Source: Panacibacter microcysteis (GTDB taxonomy: Bacteria > Bacteroidota > Bacteroidia > Chitinophagales > Chitinophagaceae). Taken from it: 64,000 nt of DNA. Both the position numbers and the translations under genes were made by a program. The stretch is from assembly GCF_015831355.1 (NCBI RefSeq), contig NZ_JADWYR010000003.1:1-64000 (forward strand). Direction: 5' to 3'. The stretch's first letter is position 1; each line of letters opens with the position of its first letter. The notes under the pieces were generated by a model that was given only the letters and a program-made list of their open reading frames with translations, was not told where the DNA came from and did not search any database. Positions 50,713 through 61,200 of the stretch are shown in pieces.

Positions 50713-50907
50713 TTAAGCTTTCAATGGTGCTTTTTCAGCTACCAACTTACCCTTATAATATAATTTGCCTTCGCTTACATGTGCGCGGTGGCGTACATGT
50801 GTTTCACCCGTTGTGGTGTCTTTGCTTAATGTTACAGACTCAGCAATATAATGCGTTCTTCTCTTTGCGCTGCGCTGCTGTGAATGTCTGCGCTTTGGAT
50901 TTGGCAT
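50713..50907 (-). CDS. rpmF: 50S ribosomal protein L32
   Basis: A 64-residue protein beginning MPNPKRRHSQQRSAKRRTHY, the hallmark of L32. It lacks the zinc-binding Cys pairs seen in some versions, so it is a zinc-free (C-) type. It is located between yceD (DUF177) and plsX. A repeat copy separates it from the upstream DUF177 gene. Confidence 0.97.
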   Translation of the reverse strand: MPNPKRRHSQQRSAKRRTHYIAESVTLSKDTTTGETHVRHRAHVSEGKLYYKGKLVAEKAPLKA

Positions 50908-50986
50908 AACTCAAAGTTTTATACTTCTAAAAATTTCGTTTCTTTTTTGGGTTGTGAGCCGGCTGCATTACTACTTTCAGCTTCCG

Positions 50987-51005
50987 TTGTGTCACTCACT
51001 TGTAC
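50987..51005 (-). repeat. Dispersed intergenic repeat, variant B core
   Basis: Exact TTGTGTCACTCACTTGTAC; left flank GGCTGCATTACTACT matches the copy at 55058. It lies inside the DUF177-rpmF gene pair spacing. Confidence 0.87.
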
Positions 51006-51072
51006 GTTCTGTTCTTTATGCAACACGTGCACTACCATCTTACCATCACCCACCGGTTCAACGCCGGGCTAT

Positions 51073-51630
51073 TTATTCTTCTTCCAGGTTTTTGAATTTC
51101 TCCAGGCCTTTCCACACATTGTTAGACTGCTGTTGTTCCTGTGTGGCATCTTTTTGCATCTGCTGCAGTTTTGCCAGCACGTCTTTATTGCACTGCGGTC
51201 CGCCAATTTCATCTTCGGCACACATTTTCTGCATTGGTATGCTCAGCGTAACGAACTCGTAAATCCAGTCTGCTACATAAATGTGGCTTTCTGTTTTACT
51301 GATGTAATATACATCAGGGTCTTCTTCCTGTTCGTTCAGCACCTCTGGTTCATCTACCAGTTTAATGGTTATTCTAAACTCGTCCCAAAGCTGTATTTGC
51401 AAATCGTTACCACACCGGTCGCAATTAACATCTGCGGCACCATCCACATCAAACTTCAGCATCATGAACGAATTACTTTTTTCCAGCTCCAATTTTATTT
51501 TCGCCTTGCAATTGGAAAAATCCTGCTCACCGTATTGTTTAAAGAACTTATCGTCAACCTCGTATTCAAAGTGATGAATACCCGGTTTTAATCCCACAAA
51601 AGCAATTTCATACGCTCTCCGGTTGTTCAT
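51073..51630 (-). CDS. DUF177 (YceD-like) protein
   Basis: ATG at 51630 (MNNRRAYEIAFVGLKPGIHH); an upstream extension looks non-coding. The 185-residue protein has the DUF177 pattern: FEYEVDDKFFKQYGEQDF, then VNCDRCGNDLQIQLWDEFRI with the CxxC pair, and CNKDVLAKLQQM near the end. YceD proteins influence 23S rRNA processing and are encoded with rpmF. The C-terminal tail is Gln/Glu-rich. Confidence 0.9.
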   Translation of the reverse strand: MNNRRAYEIAFVGLKPGIHHFEYEVDDKFFKQYGEQDFSNCKAKIKLELEKSNSFMMLKFDVDGAADVNCDRCGNDLQIQLWDEFRITIKLVDEPEVLNEQEEDPDVYYISKTESHIYVADWIYEFVTLSIPMQKMCAEDEIGGPQCNKDVLAKLQQMQKDATQEQQQSNNVWKGLEKFKNLEEE

Positions 51631-51825
51631 ATGCACTTTTTTTGGGGTGGCAAAGGTAACAGAAAAAATTATTCTATCCAAAGGAATATCAAAGGTCTTT
51701 AAAATCAATTTGCACAAAGGTGCATAAGTGCGTTTGCGCCATATACCAACTGATTTTCAATCTTTAAAGCTTTAGAAACATAAAATTAATGATTTTAGCA
51801 GCCCCAAAAGGGTTAATAATTCTGT

Positions 51826-52911
51826 ATGGCAATGGAAAACAGCAGGAAAAAATGGTTGGGTTTATTGCTGCCTTTGGCGCTTTTTATATGCATCAATATC
51901 GTCGCTTTTTTCCCTACAGTGGTGGAGCGGTATTATTCATCCGGCATTTACACCTACATAAGCATTTTGCTTCGGTTGTTGTTTGGCTGGCTGCCTTTCA
52001 GCATGGGCGATATATTGTACAGTCTTGCAGTCATCTGGCTGATAATAAGACTATGGAAAACTTTAAAAGCCATCATTACAAAAAAGGTTACCGGGCAGAG
52101 CTTCCTGGCATCTCTAAGAAGAACCCTGGCAGTTGTACTATGGGTAAACGTTTTTTTTTACAGTTTATGGGGGCTTAATTACGACCGCCTTGGCATAGCC
52201 TACCAGTTAAAGCTGGACCGTGTTGAATACAACACTGCAGACCTGCAGCAGCTAACCACCTCTCTCATTGAACAGGTGAATAGCACAAGATTGAGTTTGG
52301 GAGATAGTGTGGCATACCCCGGCAACAAAGAGATGTTTGGCATGGCTGTACAATCTTATAAAAAGGCACAACAAAAATTTTCTTTTCTCGACTATAGAGC
52401 CACGAGTGTAAAAAGTTCTATGTGGGGCTGGCTGGGCAATTACACGGGTTTTCTGGGTTATTATAACCCGTTTAGTGCAGAGGCGCAGGTAAATACTACC
52501 GTGCCGCGTTTTGTTATACCTTTTACCGTGTGCCACGAAATTGGCCACCAGCTCGGCTATGGTTCAGAAGATGAAGCAAATTTTTCAGGCTATTTGGCCG
52601 CAACTGCCTCTGCCGATGAACGTTTCCGGTATTCTGCGTATTTCGATTTATTCAGCTATGCCAACAGGGAATTGTTTTACAAAGACTCTGCTGCCGCACG
52701 GGCCAACTATAAAATGCTGGATACATTGGTGAGAAAAGACGTGCAGGAATACAAACGTTTTATTTTAAAACATGAAAACGACATAGAGCCGCTTATAACG
52801 CTTATTTATGGAAAATACCTTGAGGCAAACAACCAGCCCAATGGTTTAAAGACATACAATGAGGTGGTTGGCTGGCTTATTGCGTACCGAAAAAAATACG
52901 GTGACTTATAA
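51826..52911 (+). CDS. DUF3810 membrane-anchored putative metallopeptidase
   Basis: A 361-residue protein. Two N-terminal helices (WLGLLLPLALFICINIVAFF; LLFGWLPFSMGDILYSLAVIWLII) and a third (TLAVVLWVNVFFYSLWGL) are followed by a soluble domain. That domain contains HEIGHQLGYGSEDEANF, an HExxH zinc-peptidase signature with a downstream Glu. This is the DUF3810 family of Bacteroidota. It is probably an active zinc peptidase anchored in the inner membrane; substrate unknown. Confidence 0.88.
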   Translation: MAMENSRKKWLGLLLPLALFICINIVAFFPTVVERYYSSGIYTYISILLRLLFGWLPFSMGDILYSLAVIWLIIRLWKTLKAIITKKVTGQSFLASLRRTLAVVLWVNVFFYSLWGLNYDRLGIAYQLKLDRVEYNTADLQQLTTSLIEQVNSTRLSLGDSVAYPGNKEMFGMAVQSYKKAQQKFSFLDYRATSVKSSMWGWLGNYTGFLGYYNPFSAEAQVNTTVPRFVIPFTVCHEIGHQLGYGSEDEANFSGYLAATASADERFRYSAYFDLFSYANRELFYKDSAAARANYKMLDTLVRKDVQEYKRFILKHENDIEPLITLIYGKYLEANNQPNGLKTYNEVVGWLIAYRKKYGDL

Positions 52912-53010
52912 CTCGTGCAACGCAAATAACCAATGAAGTTGAATATTGGAAAAAGGGCCTGGTTGGTTACGGTTGCGCAGACTGTATAAGTGCTGCATAA
53001 AGAACCGAAC

Positions 53011-53029
53011 GTACAAGTGAGTGACACAA
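53011..53029 (+). repeat. Dispersed intergenic repeat, variant B core
   Basis: Exact GTACAAGTGAGTGACACAA, flanked by AAAGAACCGAAC on the left and CCGCAGCTTAATAGTAGCAG on the right; it represents the unit best. Confidence 0.88.
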
Positions 53030-53063
53030 CCGCAGCTTAATAGTAGCAGTGCAGCCGGCTCAA

Positions 53064-54986
53064 TTATTTTAGATAAACCGTACGCATTTCCTGCGCCAGC
53101 TTTTGTTCTATTTCTTTCAGTTGTTTGTAAATGGTAATGAGCGATATGTATTTCTCTTCGTTTTTTTCCCTGCTTAGCTCATCTTCCAGTTCCAGGTACA
53201 TACGTTTTATTTTTCGCAATTTATATATGCCCAATGCGGAGTTGATGACGGTGCTTATATCGCTGTCGAGTTTTACGGTATAGCCTTCCATGCGGCGGCC
53301 CCAGTCGTGCAACTCGTAAGCAAAATGCAACAGGCCCGCCACAAAAGCGTTCATCTCCGGTTCGCTGCTGTACAAAAATGTTTTCGAATCTATCCTGCCA
53401 TTGGTGTGCAGCATGTCAAAATAAGCTTCAGCAATTTTGTCGAGCTTTTCATTCTTTAAATGAAACTCCTGTAGTACTTCATAAATAGCATCTGCCACCG
53501 TTTTATCTTCTGTAAGTATTTCGTTGCCGTACTCTATTAACCGCTTCACAATTTCTCTTTCCTGGAACTCATCTTCCATTAAAAGATTTACAGTATCATC
53601 TGCTGCCTGTTCACTTTTTTGCGATTCTATAATGCGTGCATCGTTGGCCGCACTTTTCTTCTCGTCTTTCGAAATTCTGTCGCGTATAAACTTGTTTACA
53701 AGATTGGTAAAACCACTCTCGTCAATTTTAAGTATTGAAACGCTTTGCCTGATATATTCCTGCTGCTTGGTAAAATCTTCTGCCTTATTGATCCTGCTGA
53801 TGGTTTCTGCAATATGGTTAACCACTTCATTCTTCCTGTTTACGTCATTGCCTGCTTCTTTCAGCATTACTTCCAGTTGGAAAAGAATGAAATCTTTCTT
53901 ATTCTCCGCAACAAAATCTTTGAAGCCCTGTGCACCAACCAGCCGCACATAACTGTCAGGGTCTTCCTTGTCCGGGATCAGCACCAGTTGTACATTAAGG
54001 CTTTCTTCCAGTGCCATGTCAAGGCCACGCAATGCCGCCTTTACGCCTGCTGCATCGCCGTCATATACGATGGTTAGATTGTTGGTGTATTTTTTTATCA
54101 GCCGCAATTGGTCTGTGGTAAGCGATGTGCCGCCACTGGCCACTACATTTTCCACGCCGGCCTGCGCCAGGGAGATCACGTCTGTATAGCCTTCTACCAG
54201 TAGGCATTCATCGCTGCGGTCAATGGCCTGCCGCGCAAAATATAAACCATACAGAATTTTACTTTTGATGTACAGTTCATTCTCGGGCGTATTAATATAT
54301 TTGGGTGCTTTATCGGCTTTGCCAATAACCCTTGCGCCAAAGCCAATAATTTTCCCCGAATTGTTGTGTACCGGGAAGATGATCCTGTTCCGGTAATTAT
54401 CTGCCAGCTCCTCGTACCGGTTCACCACCAGGCCGGATTTAAGCAACACTTCTTCACTAAACTGGTGCTGCAGCGCATGTTTTGCAAACACATCTCTTGC
54501 CTGTGGGTTATAACCAACCTGGAACTTATGCAGCGTCTCGTGCGTAAAACCCCTTTCTTCAAGATAGCTGAGTGCTATGTTGCCACCTTCTTCGGTTTCA
54601 AAAAGCTGTTGGGCAAAAAACTTTTGTGCAAAAGCATTCAGGATATACAAACTCTCAGCCACCTGTTGCTGCTGCTTTACTTCATCACTTACCTGTGTTT
54701 CCTCCACCTCTACATTGTAACGTGTGGCAAGCCAGCGCAGTGCTTCCACATAGCTGATCTTCTCATGCTCCATCAAAAATGTAATGGTATTGCCGCTTTT
54801 GCCGCAACCGAAGCACTTATAAATTTCTTTCGCCGGAGATACTGTAAAAGATGGCGTTTTTTCACCATGAAAAGGACAAAGCCCTAAGTAATTGGCACCT
54901 CTTTTTTTCAGTTTAATAAATTCACCAATCACATCAATAATATCAATGCGCGATGTAATTTGCTGTATCGTATTCGGCGTAATCAT
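53064..54986 (-). CDS. dnaG: DNA primase
   Basis: Start at ATG 54986 (MITPNTIQQITSRIDIIDVIG). The 640-residue protein has the CHC2 zinc-binding domain (LGLCPFHGEKTPSFTVSP...YKCFGCGKSG), the DnaG catalytic core (RNRIIFPVHNNSGKIIGFGARVI), and TOPRIM (CLLVEGYTDVISLAQAG with the Glu, and IVYDGDAAGVKAALRG with the DxD-like metal site). The last 200 residues are the helicase-binding region. It makes RNA primers for replication. Monocistronic with repeat copies on both sides. Confidence 0.97.
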   Translation of the reverse strand: MITPNTIQQITSRIDIIDVIGEFIKLKKRGANYLGLCPFHGEKTPSFTVSPAKEIYKCFGCGKSGNTITFLMEHEKISYVEALRWLATRYNVEVEETQVSDEVKQQQQVAESLYILNAFAQKFFAQQLFETEEGGNIALSYLEERGFTHETLHKFQVGYNPQARDVFAKHALQHQFSEEVLLKSGLVVNRYEELADNYRNRIIFPVHNNSGKIIGFGARVIGKADKAPKYINTPENELYIKSKILYGLYFARQAIDRSDECLLVEGYTDVISLAQAGVENVVASGGTSLTTDQLRLIKKYTNNLTIVYDGDAAGVKAALRGLDMALEESLNVQLVLIPDKEDPDSYVRLVGAQGFKDFVAENKKDFILFQLEVMLKEAGNDVNRKNEVVNHIAETISRINKAEDFTKQQEYIRQSVSILKIDESGFTNLVNKFIRDRISKDEKKSAANDARIIESQKSEQAADDTVNLLMEDEFQEREIVKRLIEYGNEILTEDKTVADAIYEVLQEFHLKNEKLDKIAEAYFDMLHTNGRIDSKTFLYSSEPEMNAFVAGLLHFAYELHDWGRRMEGYTVKLDSDISTVINSALGIYKLRKIKRMYLELEDELSREKNEEKYISLITIYKQLKEIEQKLAQEMRTVYLK

Positions 54987-55057
54987 TGCATGACAAAAGA
55001 CTGCGAATTTATGCAATTAATTATTGTGCGGGCTGCATTACTACTATTAAGCGCCTG

Positions 55058-55076
55058 TTGTGTCACTCACTTGTAC
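55058..55076 (-). repeat. Dispersed intergenic repeat, variant B core
   Basis: Exact TTGTGTCACTCACTTGTAC; left flank GGCTGCATTACTACTATTAA is the complement of the flank seen at 53029-53050. Confidence 0.87.
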
Positions 55077-55278
55077 ATGCTGTTCTTTACGCAGCATATG
55101 CTGCCGGCGTTACAGGCACTGCCTGCCTGCATTTTCAGTCATAAATGACATATTGATAACAATCAGCGCGGGCTACATATTTTGTCGCGGTATTTTTAGC
55201 CTTTGTCTCTTTTGGAAACTTCCAGGCTTTACGCCATTGTATTTTTGCAGCATTAACTAATTGTAATTTTTCTGTCAT

Positions 55279-55294
55279 TTAAACAAACGTTTAA
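55279..55294. promoter_or_regulatory. Palindrome resembling a TetR-type operator upstream of the efflux operon
   Basis: TTAAACAAACGTTTAA has 6-bp arms TTAAAC and GTTTAA around AAAC. It lies 150 nt before the tolC-like start. TATTTTTG at 55314-55321 fits the Bacteroidota -7 box (TAnnTTTG) about 20 nt downstream, so a repressor here could block the promoter. No tetR gene is adjacent. Confidence 0.45.
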
Positions 55295-55443
55295 TTAATG
55301 TCAAACAAATTACTATTTTTGCGCTCCGTTAGTTGCTGACGCCCAAACTTTGAGTTTCGCCAACTGCTTTCTTGCCTGCCATTGCAGCTTTCAATGCTGC
55401 GTAGTAACTTGTATTGATTATTGAAATGTTTATAAGAGAAAGT

Positions 55444-56754
55444 ATGAAAAGAATCTTAGGATTTATCCTCGTTATTTTATTAATAAAAGAAAATGCTGCA
55501 GCACAGGCAGATTCCCTGCTCCGGGAAGCAACATTACAAAACGTTGTGCAATATGCTTTGCAGAACCAGCCATTGCTTAAGCAATCTGTAATTGATGAGC
55601 AGATAACAGAACAAACAATCAAAAGCAAACTTGCAGACTGGTATCCGCAGGTGAATTTTGGTTACAATTACCAGCACAACTTCCAGCTTCAGCAAACTGT
55701 TTTTGCCGGTAATACTGTAAAGATTGGCGTAAACAACACATCGGCCCTAACATTTACCGGCACACAAAATATTTTCAACAGGGATGTTTTGTTGGCCAGC
55801 CGTACCGCAGAAGATGTACGCCGCGCTGCAAGGCAAAATACAGCCGGTAACAAGATAGATGTGGCAGTTACTGCAACCAAAGCTTTTTATGATGTGCTGG
55901 CCACGCTGCAGCAGATAAAAGTGGCAGAAGAAACCATTACAAGACTTGAAAGAAGCCTGAAAGATGCCACCGCACAATACAACGTAGGCATCACAGATAA
56001 AACAGATTATAAACGTGCAACCATTGCACTTAATAACGCCAAAGCATCTAAAGCTGCCAATACTGATCTGTTAAATGCGAGAATTGAATATTTGAAAACA
56101 GTTATTGGTTATCCCGTAGACAAAAACCTCAACATTGTTTACGACAGCCTGGCAATGGAGCGGGAAGTATTTACAGACACATTGCAACGTGTTGACTATA
56201 CGAAAAGAATAGAATACCAGCGGCTGGCAACACAAAAGAAATTACAGGAGGCAAACCTGAAATATAACCGCTGGAGTTTTATTCCAACAGTATCAGCTTT
56301 TGGTGCCTATAACCTCAATTACTTTAATAATTCATTCAGTAAGTTGTACAATACCGCCGCACCAAACTCCTATGCAGGTCTCACTGTTGCGTTTCCTATA
56401 TTCCAGGGCTTTAAAAGAACAGCCAATATAAGGCAGGCGGAGTTGCAGGTAAACAGGGTAGACTGGGACATCATCAGCCTGCAAAAAAGCATTAATGCAG
56501 AATATGCGCAGGCACTGGCTGCTTACAAAGCAAATTTCGAAAACTACAAAGCACTTAAAGAGAATGTAGATCTTGCGCAGGAAGTGTATGATGTTATTCA
56601 GTTGCAATATAAAGCGGGCGTTAAAACATACCTGGAAGTAATCACTTCTGAAACAGATTTAAGAACAGCACGAATCAATTATTACAACGCTTTGTACCAG
56701 GTGCTTGCCAGCAAAACAGATGTACAAAAAGCGCTGGGGCAGATTAATTACTAA
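55444..56754 (+). CDS. TolC-family outer membrane efflux protein
   Basis: Start at ATG 55444 (MKRILGFILVILLIKENAAAQ, signal peptide). The 436-residue protein has two OEP repeats with the coiled-coil pattern: LKQSVIDEQITEQTIKSKLADWYPQVNFGYNYQ, then VAVTATKAFYDVLATLQQIKVAEETITRLERSLKDATAQYNVGITDKTDYKRA, and a second set ending QYKAGVKTYLEVITSETDLRTARINYYNALYQ. It forms the outer-membrane channel. First gene of a three-gene RND operon with the adaptor and pump. Confidence 0.94.
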   Translation: MKRILGFILVILLIKENAAAQADSLLREATLQNVVQYALQNQPLLKQSVIDEQITEQTIKSKLADWYPQVNFGYNYQHNFQLQQTVFAGNTVKIGVNNTSALTFTGTQNIFNRDVLLASRTAEDVRRAARQNTAGNKIDVAVTATKAFYDVLATLQQIKVAEETITRLERSLKDATAQYNVGITDKTDYKRATIALNNAKASKAANTDLLNARIEYLKTVIGYPVDKNLNIVYDSLAMEREVFTDTLQRVDYTKRIEYQRLATQKKLQEANLKYNRWSFIPTVSAFGAYNLNYFNNSFSKLYNTAAPNSYAGLTVAFPIFQGFKRTANIRQAELQVNRVDWDIISLQKSINAEYAQALAAYKANFENYKALKENVDLAQEVYDVIQLQYKAGVKTYLEVITSETDLRTARINYYNALYQVLASKTDVQKALGQINY

Positions 56755-56773
56755 GATCTAAAGAAGGGTTATA

Positions 56774-57991
56774 ATGAATACAGTACAAGTAACAACTAAA
56801 ACGAACAATTCAATTTATATGTCAGCTAATCAAATCGGCAATATCATTTTTCTTGGCAGTATACTCTTTATTGCCTCCTGTGGCGATAAGGGCCAGCAGG
56901 CACAACAACAAGGCCCGCCACCCGCTGTTCCGGTGACCGTTACACAGGTTGTATCTACCGATGCAGTGTACTACGATGAATTCCCTGCCACAGTTACGGC
57001 TTTGAATGAAGTGCAATTGCGGCCACAGGCAACAGGGTTCGTTACAGGAATATATTTTAAAGACGGAGACCGCGTAAAAAAAGGCCAGAAACTTTATTCA
57101 ATAGACCAGCAGCAGTACGAAGCAAATTACCAGCAGGCCCTTGCCAATCTTGAGGTACAGAAGACCAACCTGCTAAAAGCACAAAAAGACGCAGACCGCT
57201 ACCACGAACTGGATAAACAGGATGCTATTGCCAAACAGCAGGTAGATTATGCCGACGCAGCATTACAGGCCGCCGAAAAAACTGTTGCGGCAGCACAGGC
57301 CAATGTGCGTGCAGTACAAACAGGTGTTAAATACACCACTATCTATGCCCCGTTTGATGGTACAATTGGTATATCGCAGGTAAAGGTTGGCGGACCAGTT
57401 TCTGCAGGACAGACTATCTTGAATACCGTATCTTCTGATAACCCGATTGCTGCTGACATAGCAGTTGATCAGCGGGAGCTATACCGGTTTACACAGTTGC
57501 AGGAAAAGAAGATGCAACCCAAAGATTCCACTTTTACACTTGCTTTCGGAACAATGGTTTACCCGTATAGTGGTAAGATCAGTTTAATAGATCGCGCAGT
57601 AGATCCGCAGACAAGTACCATAAAAATGCGTATTGAGTTTCCTAATCCAAAAAATGAACTGAAAGCGGGAATGACCGGTACAGTGCGTGTGTTGAGCAAT
57701 GCCACAGAAAAATCGCTCATGATTCCTTTCAAAGCCGTAACAGAGCAACTGGGCGAATTCTTTGTGTACGTGGTGGGAGACAGCAGTAAGGTATCTCAGC
57801 AAAAAGTTGTACTGGGCAAACAGATAGGCACCAATGTGATCATTAAAGACGGTGTGAAAGAAGGCAATACAGTGGTAGTGCAGGGTGTGCAGAATCTTAA
57901 AGAAGGTTCCGTAATAAAGCAGGATTCTGCTGCGCAGAATAAACCTGCCGCTCCGGCGCAGGCAAAACCTGATTCTGCCAAAACGAAGTAG
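56774..57991 (+). CDS. RND efflux periplasmic adaptor (MFP) lipoprotein
   Basis: A 405-residue protein 19 nt after the tolC-like gene. I keep ATG 56774 because GAAGGG lies 8-13 nt before it; ATG 56819 (MSANQIGNIIFLGSILFIASC) would give a standard lipoprotein signal. The lipid-anchored Cys is in FIASCGDK. Adaptor features: barrel-sandwich (ATGFVTGIYFKDGDRVKKGQKLYSIDQQQYEA), coiled-coil hairpin (QQALANLEVQKTNLLKAQKDADRYHELD), and membrane-proximal strands (TIYAPFDGTIGISQVKVGGPVSAGQ). A Pro/Ala/Lys tail ends the protein. It links the pump to the outer membrane channel. Confidence 0.93.
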   Translation: MNTVQVTTKTNNSIYMSANQIGNIIFLGSILFIASCGDKGQQAQQQGPPPAVPVTVTQVVSTDAVYYDEFPATVTALNEVQLRPQATGFVTGIYFKDGDRVKKGQKLYSIDQQQYEANYQQALANLEVQKTNLLKAQKDADRYHELDKQDAIAKQQVDYADAALQAAEKTVAAAQANVRAVQTGVKYTTIYAPFDGTIGISQVKVGGPVSAGQTILNTVSSDNPIAADIAVDQRELYRFTQLQEKKMQPKDSTFTLAFGTMVYPYSGKISLIDRAVDPQTSTIKMRIEFPNPKNELKAGMTGTVRVLSNATEKSLMIPFKAVTEQLGEFFVYVVGDSSKVSQQKVVLGKQIGTNVIIKDGVKEGNTVVVQGVQNLKEGSVIKQDSAAQNKPAAPAQAKPDSAKTK

Positions 57992-58161
57992 CTGTTACTG
58001 CACAAATGCAGAAACGCTATAGCGGCTTATGATACAGATGGCCATCAGTCGGCTTACTGCAGTGTTTTTAAACGGTACGGTAATGAACATTACCGGATGA
58101 CGGCACCGGCTGAAGGTTGTAATGGCACTGGGGGCTGCACAGTGGCGAGGCATATTCTGTT

Positions 58162-58180
58162 GTACAAGAGTGCGACGCAA
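58162..58180 (+). repeat. Dispersed intergenic repeat, variant A core
   Basis: Exact GTACAAGAGTGCGACGCAA, followed by CAGCAGCTTAATAGTAGCAA. Located inside the efflux operon between the adaptor and pump genes, so it would be transcribed. Confidence 0.87.
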
Positions 58181-58276
58181 CAGCAGCTTAATAGTAGCAA
58201 TGGCGCCGGGTACATTAACAGCCGGCACTGCACAGGAAGCGGATAAATTACAAATAAGAAATTTCAACTAACCAGG

Positions 58277-61200
58277 ATGATAGCAGATACTTTTATTAAA
58301 AGACCGGTTACAGCAATCGTTATTTCGGTGGTAATAGTACTCGTTGGGTTAATTGCAATGAGCACATTACCTGTGGCGCAGTACCCTAATATTACCCCAC
58401 CAACTGTTTCAATAGCAGGAAACTTTACAGGTGCCGATGCGCAAACAGTGGAACAGACAACTACCACCGCTATTGAAACGCAGGTAAACGGTACGCCGGG
58501 CATGACATACATGAGCAGTAACAGCACAGGTAGTGGCCAGGCATCCATTACGGTAAACTTTGAAGTAGGAACAGATATAGATATTGCAACACTGGATGTG
58601 CAAAACCGTGTAAGTGTTGCTGAACCTACATTACCAGACGCCGTAAAGCGTTTGGGTCTTACGGTGCGTAAGCGTAACCCAAGCATTATGGTGGCACTGG
58701 CATTGTACTCGCCCAATGGTACGCATGATGCCACCTTTTTAGGCAACTACGCAAACATCTATTTAAAAGACGCGCTGCTGCGTGTAAAAGGCGTTGGTGA
58801 CATCTTTACCAGGGCCGATGATTTTAGCATGCGTGTATGGCTTGATCCTGTAAAGCTTGCAAGCCTTGGTCTTACACCAGCAGACGTTACCGCGGCGCTT
58901 ACAGAACAAAACCTGCAGGTAGCAGCCGGTACCATTGGTGGTAATCCTCAACCGGGCGTACAGGCGTTTGAATACAATGTATTAACCAACAGCCGCATCA
59001 ATACGCAGGATCAGTTTGAAGGCATTGTAGTAAGAACAAACCCTGCCGATGGAAGCCTGGTGTACTTAAGAGATGTAGCAAGAGTGGAACTGGGCAAGTT
59101 TGATTACGGCATAAATGCATATGTAAACAGTAAGCCTGCTGCGTTCGTGCTTATTTACCAGGCACCGGGTGCAAATGCGCTGGAAACATTTGAAGGATTG
59201 ACAAAAACGCTGGAAGAGTTAAAGAAATCGTTTCCAAAAGATGTGGACTACCTGATGCCGCTTGAGACCGCAACCGTAGTAAAAGTGTCTATCAGTGAGG
59301 TGTTGCATACGCTGGTGGAAGCATTGATACTGGTGGTGATCGTGGTGTTTCTCTTTTTGCAGAACTGGCGTGCAACGCTTATTCCGTTACTGGCTATCCC
59401 GGTATCGCTTATTGGTACATTCATTTTCTTTATACCATTCGGCTTTACCATCAATACACTTACGTTGTTTGCCTTTGTACTGGCCATTGGTATAGTGGTA
59501 GACGATGCCATTGTGGTGGTGGAGGCCGTACAACATTACATAGACCACGAAAAAATGTCGCCTAAAGAAGCCACCCAAAAAGCGATGAAAGATATTTCCG
59601 GGCCGGTGGTTGCCATTGCGCTTATTCTTGCAGCGGTGTTTGTACCCGTAGGCTTTGTGCCCGGTATTGTGGGGCGACTGTATCAGCAGTTTGCCATCAC
59701 TATCGCGGTGTCAGTTATTATATCAGCATTTGTGGCCCTGTCTTTAACACCGGCGCTTTGCTCTACCATGTTAAAGCCATCCAGAGAAGCCACTGCCAAA
59801 AAGAACTGGCTGGAAAAGTTCTTCGCTTCTTTCAACAGGGTATTCGGAAAAATGACACGTTCTTATACCAAAGGCGTAGGTAAATGGATAAGAGCAACAC
59901 CTTATGTGCTGATCATGATGGTATGCCTGTTTGTTGGTTTGTTTTTCCTCTTTAAAACAAAACCCACAGGCTTTATTCCAACGGAAGATGAAGGGCGCTT
60001 ATATGTAACTTACGAAATGCCAGAAGGAACTTCTACTACCCGCAGTGTGGAAATGCTGAAAGAGATCATGGGTCGTGTACAATCCATGCCTGCAGTAAAA
60101 GTTGTCGGTGGCCTGGCTGGTTTAAATATCATCAGCTTCTCCAATAAATCAAACGTGGGTACCATGTTTGTAAACCTCAAACCGTGGGAAGACAGGAAAG
60201 CTGCCGAATTGCAGATCAAAGGTGTAATAGCCGAGATACAAAAGCGAACAGCGAACATAAAAGAAGCCAGGGTGCTACCTATTGCGCCACCCGCTATTCC
60301 GGGTCTTGGCCAGACTTCCGGTTTTACTTTCGAGTTACAGCAAACAACCAGTACAGACAATATTCAACAGTTTGAGCAGGTAGCCAAAAATTTTCTTGGC
60401 GCATTATACCAGCGCCCTGAAATTGGTGTGGCATATACCTTCTTTACTACCAAAACACCCAGCTACCAGATTGATGTGGATAAAGACAAGGCAAAGAAAC
60501 TGGGTGTAAATGTGGCAAGCGTATTTTCTACATTGTCTACCTTACTTGGCAGCTCTTATGTAAATGATTTCAACCTGTATGGAAGAAACTTCCGGGTAAT
60601 GGCGCAGGCAGACAGCAGTTTCCGTACATCGCTGGATAACCTGCAACAGTACTACGTACGCAACTCGCAGGGCAATATGATACCCCTTGGTTCACTTGTA
60701 ACCACGAAACTCGTGGAGAACCCGGCATTGATCTCTCACTACAACATTTATCGTTCTGTTGAGATAAACGGTACACCCAAACCCGGGTTTAGCAGTGGCC
60801 AGGCCATTGATGCATTAAGAGAAACTGCCGAAAAGGTATTGCCTGCCGGTTACGGCTACGAGTTTTCCGGAATGAGCCGCGAAGAGATTGCCGCAGGCAA
60901 CAGCACAGGTATTGTATTTGCCATTTCCATTGTGTTTGTGTTCCTCTTCCTGGCCGCTTTGTACGAAAGCTGGTCTATACCATTCTCCGTGTTGTTTGCG
61001 GTACCAATCGGCGCGTTTGGCTCCATTCTTACACTTACATTATTGCCCAATCTTACAAACAATATTTACGCGCAAATTGGTTTAATAACATTGATCGGGC
61101 TGGCTGCCAAAAACGCTATCCTTATCGTGGAGTTTGCAAAAGAACGTGTAGACAGGGGCATAGACATTGTGCATGCAACATTACAGGCAGTAGAACTTCG

